Shown here piece by piece: positions 57,345 to 64,000 of a DNA stretch of 64,000 bases. This DNA comes from Sporocytophaga sp. (GTDB lineage: Bacteria > Bacteroidota > Bacteroidia > Cytophagales > Cytophagaceae), in the NCBI RefSeq assembly GCF_017745095.1, contig NZ_JAGHZZ010000014.1:1-64000 (forward strand). The letters are read 5' to 3'. Every line of letters begins with the position of its first letter. The stretch's first letter is position 1. The notes beneath the pieces are model-generated. The model was not told the origin of the DNA and did no database searches. It saw only the letters and a program-made list of their open reading frames with translations. The position numbers and the translations under genes are program-made.

Positions 57345-59630
57345 ATGAAATCTAGATTTATACTTTTAATCTTCCCTTGTCTTTTATTACAAGCAGGAAC
57401 CTCTTTCGCTCAATCCACCATCCCATTAGGAAGCTGGAGAACTCACTTACCATACAATTTCTGGACAGGACTTACAGTCACAGGTGACAAAATATACGCC
57501 ACGGCCAACCAGCGCAGTTTGGCGGTAATTGACCAAACTGATAACAGTATTTCTCCTTTATCAAAAATTAATGGACTTACTGGTGTTGATTATACAAGAA
57601 TAAAATTCAATGAATTCACCGGACAAACATTAATAACCTATGCAGATGCCAACATTGATATTATTGAAAAGGATGGTTCCATTTATAACCTTAGCGAACT
57701 AAAAAATAAATTTATTGTCGGAAGCAAGGTGGTTAACCATATAAACTTTAGTAATGAGTTTGCATATCTGTCAACAGATTTTGGGCTAATAGTTATAAAC
57801 CTCAAGAAAAAAGAAGTAAAGGAATCTTATACTAATATTGGACCTAACGGAAGTACGCTAAAAGTATATGCTAGTTCCCTTAATAAAAATAAGGACAGCT
57901 TATACGCTGCAACTGATAAAGGACTTATGGTTGCTCATGTTTCTACAAGTATCAATCTTCTCGATTATTCCAACTGGTATATATTTCAAACTCAAGATGG
58001 CATTCCTTCATCTATCAGGACCATAAATTATCTGAATGATATAATGATAGCAGGATCTCCTAATGACGGTTTCTACTATTACGCCAACCAACAATGGCAG
58101 AAAAGCAATCTTCCTTATAGTAGTGGCCTTACCACTGTCAATTTAAGCGGGTCTAAACTTCTATGTGGCATGGATGACTATCTCTTGATAGTTGAAAATT
58201 TGGGAAGTTATGAATTAAAGTCTGGTTCTCCATTTAATTGGCCAAAAGAAGCTTCATTTGATCAAGCGGGCAATTTATGGGTTGCAGATCAGCAAGGCGG
58301 AGGGTTGTTTAAAGTATCTACTAATAATAATATCCAGTATTTCGAGATAAACTCTCCTCTAAACGAAAATTCCTTCAAGGTAGACACATATGGAGATAAA
58401 TTGGTAGTATGCGGAGGAGGATACGGCCCCACTTATGGTAAAGCTGATCAGAGTGGTCAGTATTCTATTTTTGAAAATAATTCATGGACCAATTCAGGCA
58501 ATTTATCCAATTCATCAGATATAATACATAGTACCTATAATCCGTATAATGGGAAATTATATTTCGCTTCTTATGGTCAGGGAATTTTAGAGGTAAAAAA
58601 TAATCAAACAATTATTTACAATCCAACTAATACCCCCCTTATTGACCCAGGAGGAGGACATGGTTCGTTTGTCTTGACAAGCGATGCAAAAGTTGACAGA
58701 GATGGTACATTATGGATTCTCAACAGCTTTCTTCCGTCTTCAACTTCTCCAGCTCTTCACTCTTTGAGCAAAGATTCAGTCTGGAAAAATTATCCTATTA
58801 CCTTGGACAATATAAGATTCAATATTGATTTGCTAATAGACAGCCGTAATCAAAAATGGATAAGAGTAATCCCTGGCAGAGGGGATGGGATTATCGTTTT
58901 TAATGAAAAGACCAATGTAAAACGGTCTTTGGATAATACTCCTGGGAAGGGGAACTTACCTCAAAAAGAGGTAACATGCATGGCTGAGGATAAAAAAGGT
59001 GACATGTGGATAGGAACCAAAGGCGGAGTTGGAATCATTTACAATGTATCCTCTGTACTTACAAGCCCCACAGTAGATGCTGTCAAGCCAATCTACGAAG
59101 GATATCCCCTGCTCTATCAGGATAACATTAAATGTATTACCGTAGATGGAGGAAACAGAAAATGGATAGGAACAGAAAACGGACTTTGGCTCCTCAGCGA
59201 AACTGGGTTGGAAGTAATACATCATTTTACGGTTGACAATAGCCCTCTACTGTCTAACATTATCAATGATGTTGCAATTATGCAAAGTACCGGAGAAGTT
59301 TTCATTGCCACATCCAAAGGTCTTATATCTTTTCGAGGAGAATCTACTGAAGGTACTGACAAATTTCAAGACATAAAAATCTTCCCAAATCCTGTACCTC
59401 CAGGCTTTACTGGCACTGTAGGTATCTCTGGACTTGCTCAGGATGCGAATGTTAAAATAACAGATATATACGGCAACCTTATCTTCCAAACAAAAGCTGC
59501 TGGAGGTACTGCGACCTGGAACGGTAGGAATTACAATGGTAAAAAGGCGGAGACAGGTACTTATCTGGTATTTTCTTCTTCAGAAAACGGTGAAGAATCA
59601 ATGGTAGCTAAAATCGCCGTAATTGAATAA
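57345..59630 (+). CDS. porZ: PorZ-like type IX secretion beta-propeller protein
   Basis: 761 residues from the ATG at 57345, which opens the signal peptide (KSRFILLIFPCLLLQAGTSFAQ). The mature part starts IPLGSWRTHLPYNFWTGLTV, the hallmark of PorZ, followed by two beta-propeller halves (KIYATANQRSLAVID, DSLYAATDKGLMVA, GDMWIGTKGGVGIIYN, RKWIGTENGLWLLSE). A C-terminal T9SS sorting-like domain follows (IKIFPNPVPPG ... NGRNYNGKKAETGTYLV). PorZ is part of the T9SS attachment complex at the cell surface, where it presents the A-type lipopolysaccharide for cargo anchoring in Porphyromonas. recO starts in the porZ stop codon. Confidence 0.85.
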   Translation: MKSRFILLIFPCLLLQAGTSFAQSTIPLGSWRTHLPYNFWTGLTVTGDKIYATANQRSLAVIDQTDNSISPLSKINGLTGVDYTRIKFNEFTGQTLITYADANIDIIEKDGSIYNLSELKNKFIVGSKVVNHINFSNEFAYLSTDFGLIVINLKKKEVKESYTNIGPNGSTLKVYASSLNKNKDSLYAATDKGLMVAHVSTSINLLDYSNWYIFQTQDGIPSSIRTINYLNDIMIAGSPNDGFYYYANQQWQKSNLPYSSGLTTVNLSGSKLLCGMDDYLLIVENLGSYELKSGSPFNWPKEASFDQAGNLWVADQQGGGLFKVSTNNNIQYFEINSPLNENSFKVDTYGDKLVVCGGGYGPTYGKADQSGQYSIFENNSWTNSGNLSNSSDIIHSTYNPYNGKLYFASYGQGILEVKNNQTIIYNPTNTPLIDPGGGHGSFVLTSDAKVDRDGTLWILNSFLPSSTSPALHSLSKDSVWKNYPITLDNIRFNIDLLIDSRNQKWIRVIPGRGDGIIVFNEKTNVKRSLDNTPGKGNLPQKEVTCMAEDKKGDMWIGTKGGVGIIYNVSSVLTSPTVDAVKPIYEGYPLLYQDNIKCITVDGGNRKWIGTENGLWLLSETGLEVIHHFTVDNSPLLSNIINDVAIMQSTGEVFIATSKGLISFRGESTEGTDKFQDIKIFPNPVPPGFTGTVGISGLAQDANVKITDIYGNLIFQTKAAGGTATWNGRNYNGKKAETGTYLVFSSSENGEESMVAKIAVIE

Positions 59631-60301
59631 TGCTCGTAAAAACTGAAGCAATAGTATTAAATTTCATTAAGTATAAGGAAAGTTCTGTGATTGCCAAGAT
59701 CTATACTAGCGAACTTGGTATTCAAAGCTATATAGTAAATGGGGTTAGAAGCAAAAGCAAAAGTAAGATTGCACTTTTCCAGCCCCTTACAATCCTAGAT
59801 TTAATTGTTTACAAAAAACACAATGCCAATCTGAACAGAATTTCAGAGATACACTGCAGTCAACCATATAAAAGTCTTCCCTATGACCTTAAGAAGACAA
59901 CAATTGCCTTAATGATTGCGGAAGTTTTAATAAAAACGCTAAAGGAAGAAGAGGCGAATAAGGACTTATTCTTCTTTTTACATAAAAGCTTAATAATCCT
60001 TGATTCTTTAGAATCTGACTATGAGAATTTTCATATCCATTTCTTGTTTCAGTTTTCTTCCTTTCATGGTATTTTCCCTTCATCCGCCAAAGATATCATT
60101 ACTTCAACAGCCATTATTCTAACAAAGGAAGAAGAAGCTAAGATCAATCTCTTTATTGGATCAGATTTTTTTGAGCCAGTAAAAATATCCAATGCCGTCC
60201 GTCAAAGACTTCTCGAAATTCTTCTTATGTTTTTCAGTAAACACATTGAAAATTTTGGTGAATTAAAGTCAGTTAAGATTTTAAGAGAAGTCCTCCACTA
60301 A
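59630..60301 (+). CDS. recO: DNA repair protein RecO
   Basis: 223 residues. N-terminal OB fold (KTEAIVLNFIKYKESSVIAKIYTS, GVRSKSKSKIALFQPLTILDL) and helical C-terminal domain. It loads RecA on gapped DNA with RecF/RecR. The zinc Cys motif seen in some RecO proteins is absent, as is common in Bacteroidota. ATG overlaps the porZ TAA (TAATG), so the two are co-translated. Slightly short for the family. Confidence 0.88.
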   Translation: MLVKTEAIVLNFIKYKESSVIAKIYTSELGIQSYIVNGVRSKSKSKIALFQPLTILDLIVYKKHNANLNRISEIHCSQPYKSLPYDLKKTTIALMIAEVLIKTLKEEEANKDLFFFLHKSLIILDSLESDYENFHIHFLFQFSSFHGIFPSSAKDIITSTAIILTKEEEAKINLFIGSDFFEPVKISNAVRQRLLEILLMFFSKHIENFGELKSVKILREVLH

Positions 60302-60335
60302 AAAAGGCGCTCTACTAAGCGCCTCCTATTTTATT
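60300..60335. terminator. Intrinsic terminator between recO and the lipoprotein gene
   Basis: GGCGCT-CTACTA-AGCGCC (60306-60323), followed by six T on the minus strand and by TCCTATTTTATT on the plus strand; strongest for the minus-strand lipoprotein gene. Confidence 0.8.
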
Positions 60336-60344
60336 CCAATTCTA

Positions 60345-61205
60345 TTAACTAGCTGCTTGCTTTAATATAATTTTCCTTTCCACGGGGTTAAATGGTACCT
60401 TAACTGGTTTATTCTCTTTATCTATCAGCTCAAGTTTTATTTTTGTTTCCCCCATTGGCAAACCTTCAATCAAGTAGGGCTTCCACTGAGTGATTGTAAA
60501 TTCATTTCCATTTATCGTAGCCTTTACTTTATTCCCATTTTCACTCAAACCTGTATTTACAAGGTAAAAGTCCAAAAGAATATTTTTTGTATCATTACCA
60601 ACATATTCACCCTTAGGTCTGCTATAGAATAACATAGGCTTAGTTAAATCTATATTTTTATTAGCCGCCTTACCAACTATAAATTGACGTAAATCATATG
60701 CTTGACTGTGTTTTAAACTTTCATGATAAGAACGTGAAAGGAAGGATAAGGCAACATAATGACCTTCTTTTAATTCCTCTTCAAATTTTGGCTCATATTT
60801 AGCGATATAGGGCTCATTATTTAATATCAGGTGAATATGCTGCCCGTCTTTGGAATTGGCACATTTATCTTGGCAAAATCCAGATGTTTGGCCTTTTAAT
60901 TCATAATTTTTTATTTCATAATTAAACTCCACCTTGCCAGGTTTTAATTTTCCATTCTCTTCCGGTTTGTTTAATTCCAGAATAGCATCAGGAAAATCCG
61001 GAGATTGAACCAATGGTCTTAATGTAATTCCTCCGCTTTTCAACACACCTGCAGTATCGACTGTAACTTCCTCATTAACAACCGAAGTATTATCTGTAGC
61101 TATTGTATCTACATTTTCTGCTTCCTTCGATTTTTCATTATTAGAATCGCAAGAGGTTAAAAATAGGCAGATCAGAACCGCCAAACTAAAATTAAACTTT
61201 ATCAT
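60345..61205 (-). CDS. Conserved lipoprotein, function unknown
   Basis: 286 residues. Lipoprotein signal with LTSC at residues 16-19 and an Asn/Glu/Thr-rich linker (CDSNNEKSKEAENVDT). The mature domain has DGQHIHLILNNEPYIAKYEP, ALSFLSRSYHESLKHSQAYDLRQF and KPMLFYSRPKGEYVG, a pattern I recall from conserved Bacteroidota lipoproteins without known role. The two Cys in SGFCQDKCANSKDGQHIH, near two His, could bind metal. Divergent to the chromate transporter gene. Confidence 0.7.
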   Translation of the reverse strand: MIKFNFSLAVLICLFLTSCDSNNEKSKEAENVDTIATDNTSVVNEEVTVDTAGVLKSGGITLRPLVQSPDFPDAILELNKPEENGKLKPGKVEFNYEIKNYELKGQTSGFCQDKCANSKDGQHIHLILNNEPYIAKYEPKFEEELKEGHYVALSFLSRSYHESLKHSQAYDLRQFIVGKAANKNIDLTKPMLFYSRPKGEYVGNDTKNILLDFYLVNTGLSENGNKVKATINGNEFTITQWKPYLIEGLPMGETKIKLELIDKENKPVKVPFNPVERKIILKQAAS

Positions 61206-61294
61206 ATGGGAATAGTTTGATTTGTTAGTGAGATTAAAATTTCTCCGAAATAACTATATTTAAGTTTAAAAGTTAAAAAATCCCTTCAACTCCA

Positions 61295-62521
61295 TTGCTT
61301 CCTGAGGTTCCATTACATAAAACTGAAAGTGCTCTCTCAATTAAAAAAGTAAGGCATCTTATTTTTTTAAAAGACGTTTTCCTCCTCTCACTATCTGCTT
61401 TTGGAGGACCTCAAGCTCACCTGGCCTTATTTTTCAATATTTTGGTTAAAAAAAGAGGCTATATAACGGAAGCAGAATTAATAGAATTAAATTCTTTCTG
61501 TCAGATATTACCCGGACCAGCCTCTACTCAAACCTTAACAGCCGTAGGCTTTAAAATAGGTGGCCCTCGACTTGCCTTTCTTACCTTACTTTGCTGGATT
61601 TTGCCAACAGTGTCAATTATGACAATAGCTGCAATTGCAATTTCCTATCTGCAACACGAAAGCATTCCTTTATACTTTACAAGATATATTCAACCTATGG
61701 CTGTTGGCTTCGTGGCATCCGCAGCTTATAAAATAAGTAGTGGAACAGTAAAAACTAAGACTAGCATCGTGCTCTTTATAATATCCGCAGTGATATGCTA
61801 TTTCATTCAAACACCGGCAATATTTCCTATTTGCCTCATTTTAGGGGGCTTTACCACCTCATTTCGATTTAAAAAACAGCCTATAGAGGAAAGCGCCAGT
61901 CTGAAAAAAATAGAATGGTCTAACTTTTTTCTGTTTACTGGAATATTTATTGGAGCAGCTTTGCTTGGCAAAATGACAAATGCATTGCCAATCAGACTTT
62001 TTGAGAACTTTTTCAGAAATGGCAGTCTTATTTTTGGCGGAGGCCAAGCTCTAAGCGCTATGCTATATAAGGAATTTGTTGTTTTTGATCAGAAACAATA
62101 TCTGACTCATGAAGAATTTCTTTCCGGCTTCGCTCTTCTCCAAATCTTGCCAGGACCTTTATTTGCATTCAGTTCATTTGTGGGAGCATTATCTATGCGG
62201 GAGTTTGGACTTTGGGGAGAAATATTGGGAGGTATAGTAGCCGCAGCCGGCATTTTTCTTCCAGGTACTATTATGATTTTCTTCATAATACGCTTTTGGG
62301 ACAGGTTAAAAAAATATAGAGCAGTAAGGGCTTCACTTGAAGGAATAAATGCGGTCAGTGCTGGTATTGTTACCGCAACCGCTATAATTCTATTTCAACC
62401 ATTGCAAGGTAATATTGTAAGTTATTTTATAATGGGAGGAACTTTTTGTTTACTTCAGTTCACCAAAGTTCCTCCTCCAATAATTATAATTTGCGGACTT
62501 TTATCAGGCTTTATTTTTTAA
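61295..62521 (+). CDS. chrA: Chromate transporter (two-domain CHR family)
   Basis: 408 residues, long form with two homologous halves. Half 1: [38 protein letters not shown]. Half 2: [44 protein letters not shown]. The repeated GGP/GGG and LPGP motifs are the CHR signatures. It should move chromate out, though some members carry sulfate or have no known role. No ATG lies near the N-terminus; TTG at 61295 ([11 protein letters not shown]) is the likely start. The stop overlaps the end of the convergent rfbA by 18 bp. Confidence 0.88.
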   Translation: MLPEVPLHKTESALSIKKVRHLIFLKDVFLLSLSAFGGPQAHLALFFNILVKKRGYITEAELIELNSFCQILPGPASTQTLTAVGFKIGGPRLAFLTLLCWILPTVSIMTIAAIAISYLQHESIPLYFTRYIQPMAVGFVASAAYKISSGTVKTKTSIVLFIISAVICYFIQTPAIFPICLILGGFTTSFRFKKQPIEESASLKKIEWSNFFLFTGIFIGAALLGKMTNALPIRLFENFFRNGSLIFGGGQALSAMLYKEFVVFDQKQYLTHEEFLSGFALLQILPGPLFAFSSFVGALSMREFGLWGEILGGIVAAAGIFLPGTIMIFFIIRFWDRLKKYRAVRASLEGINAVSAGIVTATAIILFQPLQGNIVSYFIMGGTFCLLQFTKVPPPIIIICGLLSGFIF

Positions 62522-63373
62522 AAGATCTAGAAGATAAGTACCGTATCCGCTCTTCAACAAAGGTTTGGCAAGTTTTTCTAAACCTTCATCATTTATAAAC
62601 TTCATGCGGTAGGCGACTTCTTCAATACAGCCTATTTTCAAACCCTGTCTTTCTTCAATAACCTGCACAAAATTACCTGCTGCCATTAAGGAAGGGAAGG
62701 TCCCTGTATCAAGCCATGCAGTTCCTCTATCAAGAATTCCAACTTTTAACTTACCCATATCAAGATATGCTTTATTCACATCAGTGATTTCATATTCACC
62801 CCTTGGACTGGGCTCCAGGCATTTTGCAATTTCGACTACCTGATTGTCATAAAAATATAATCCAGGAACAGCGAAATTTGATTTAGGTTTTGCTGGTTTC
62901 TCTTCAATAGACAATACTTTATTGTCTTTGTCAAATTCAACGACACCATATCTTTCAGGATCCTGGACATGGTAGGCAAATACTACTCCCCCGTCCGGAT
63001 CATTATTCTTGAACAATAGATTACTCAAACCAGACCCATAAAAGATATTATCACCTAATATTAATGCGACCTTATCATTTCCAATGAAAGATTCACCAAT
63101 CACAAAAGCCTGCGCAAGTCCGTTGGGCGTTTCCTGAACGGCATAACTAAAAGAACAACCAAGGTTCTTACCATCACCCAAAAGTTTCTGGAAATTAGGC
63201 ATATCATGAGGTGTTGAAATGATAAGGATATCCCTAATTCCTGCTAGCATTAGAATTGAAAGAGGATAATATATCATTGGTTTATCATAAACCGGCATAA
63301 GCTGTTTGCTTACAGCAAGCGTCAATGGATGTAATCGTGTACCAGACCCTCCGGCAAGAATTATACCTTTCAT
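62504..63373 (-). CDS. rfbA: Glucose-1-phosphate thymidylyltransferase
   Basis: 289 residues. It makes dTDP-glucose for rhamnose and related surface sugars. Signature GXGTRLXPXT is seen as [13 protein letters not shown], with [26 protein letters not shown] and [12 protein letters not shown]. Full length. It follows the epimerase gene by 4 bp and begins the visible part of a surface polysaccharide locus. Confidence 0.95.
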   Translation of the reverse strand: MKGIILAGGSGTRLHPLTLAVSKQLMPVYDKPMIYYPLSILMLAGIRDILIISTPHDMPNFQKLLGDGKNLGCSFSYAVQETPNGLAQAFVIGESFIGNDKVALILGDNIFYGSGLSNLLFKNNDPDGGVVFAYHVQDPERYGVVEFDKDNKVLSIEEKPAKPKSNFAVPGLYFYDNQVVEIAKCLEPSPRGEYEITDVNKAYLDMGKLKVGILDRGTAWLDTGTFPSLMAAGNFVQVIEERQGLKIGCIEEVAYRMKFINDEGLEKLAKPLLKSGYGTYLLDLLKNKA

Positions 63374-63377
63374 TTTT

Positions 63378-64000
63378 TTATTTTTTTATTGATTCAAGAT
63401 TAAACTTATACCAGTTGTATGTTATTTCAAGTCCTTGAGAAACTTTTATTGCAGGTTCATATCCTAACAATGTTTTTGCTTTGCTAATATTTGCCAGACT
63501 ATCCTGAATATCTCCAACACGTTTTGGATGAATTTCTGGTTGGATCTCGTTGTTCCCAGAGATTTCCTGCAACTTCTTAAAGACCCCAACTAAAGATATG
63601 GTATCTCCAAAAGCTGCATTATAAATAGTATTTAATGCAGCAGGATTATCAGTAAATGCTGCTTTAATGTTAGCCTGCACTGCATTTTCTACAAAAGTAA
63701 AATCTCGGCTCTGGCTTCCATCTCCATGAAATATAACTTTGCCCCCTGTAAGAAATGCTTCTATAAATCTAGGTATAACAGCGGCATAAGCACCTTGTAC
63801 ATTTTGCCTTGGACCAAATACATTAAAATACCTCAAGCCAATCAAGTTTATTCCATAAATTTTAGAAAAAACATCGGCATACACTTCATTTATTTTCTTA
63901 GTCACTGAATAGGGAGACAATGCATTGCCGACTTTATCTTCCTGTTTTGGTAGCTCTTGATTATCACCATAAACAGAGGAAGAGGAAGCAAATACCATTC
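63378..64000 (-). CDS. NAD-dependent sugar epimerase/dehydratase, N-terminus cut by the window edge
   Basis: At least 206 residues of an extended SDR enzyme. The active-site segment is visible: Ser in [10 protein letters not shown] and the YxxxK pair in [14 protein letters not shown]. Then [28 protein letters not shown] and [20 protein letters not shown], as in UDP-glucose/UDP-glucuronate 4-epimerases. The NAD-binding GxxGxxG end lies beyond base 64000. Exact sugar unknown. Next to rfbA. Confidence 0.9.
   Translation of the reverse strand, partial: MVFASSSSVYGDNQELPKQEDKVGNALSPYSVTKKINEVYADVFSKIYGINLIGLRYFNVFGPRQNVQGAYAAVIPRFIEAFLTGGKVIFHGDGSQSRDFTFVENAVQANIKAAFTDNPAALNTIYNAAFGDTISLVGVFKKLQEISGNNEIQPEIHPKRVGDIQDSLANISKAKTLLGYEPAIKVSQGLEITYNWYKFNLESIKK

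Overview
The window reads as a chromosome segment of a Bacteroidota bacterium, most likely a Cytophagales-type (Cytophaga/Sporocytophaga-like) soil or aquatic organism; this placement is inferred. It is AT-rich. Several genes are preceded by TAnnTTTG -7 boxes instead of strong Shine-Dalgarno sites. There are type IX secretion (T9SS) parts: a PorZ-like protein and a metalloprotease with a C-terminal sorting domain. Other typical Bacteroidota features are WG-repeat proteins, a stand-alone atpDC pair and the cytochrome c maturation/KdsC/UbiA gene order.

Bases 1 to about 19,070 are an accessory region, with almost every gene on the minus strand. At its left end lies a long prokaryotic Argonaute (pAgo) whose PIWI catalytic residues look lost. 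It overlaps a downstream gene for a protein with two C-terminal membrane segments, which is the layout of an Argonaute-guided abortive-infection system. A DUF3606 gene with its own terminator sits directly upstream. Next comes an IS1595-type transposase gene. Its last 4 bp overlap a gene for a Cas4-like Fe-S nuclease fused to a DUF2779 exonuclease domain that appears dead, so the pair looks like a transposon with a nuclease passenger. Upstream of the transposase is a strongly structured, probably non-coding stretch ending in an intrinsic terminator. From about 8.3 to 19 kb there is a run of small one-gene units (GNAT, SH3b protein, nucleotidyltransferase, lipoprotein, hypotheticals), all in one orientation. 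Several are separated by related folded repeats that resemble integron attC sites with no integrase in view. A large secreted M4 protease and a broken LuxR-type regulator interrupt this run.

From about 19.1 to 34.6 kb the content is metabolic and surface-related: M42 peptidase, acyl-CoA carboxylase beta subunit, Ppx/GppA phosphatase, a tandem pair of MuiA-like proteins, an Ldh-family dehydrogenase and a tandem pair of large WG-repeat proteins. From 34.7 to 39.4 kb come hemA, a divergent orphan sensor kinase and atpD-atpC with a clear promoter and an internal hairpin between the two genes.

From 41.5 to 48.4 kb one tightly packed plus-strand operon encodes ccmB, ccsA/ccmC, ccmD, ccmE, ccmF, a DUF2520 protein, a KdsC-like phosphatase and a UbiA prenyltransferase. 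Then come purN-purH and the rod-shape cluster mreB-mreC-mreD-mrdA-rodA. The right end holds a conserved hypothetical, porZ-recO, a lipoprotein, a chromate transporter and two nucleotide-sugar genes: rfbA and an epimerase cut by the window edge. No rRNA, tRNA or CRISPR array was recognised.
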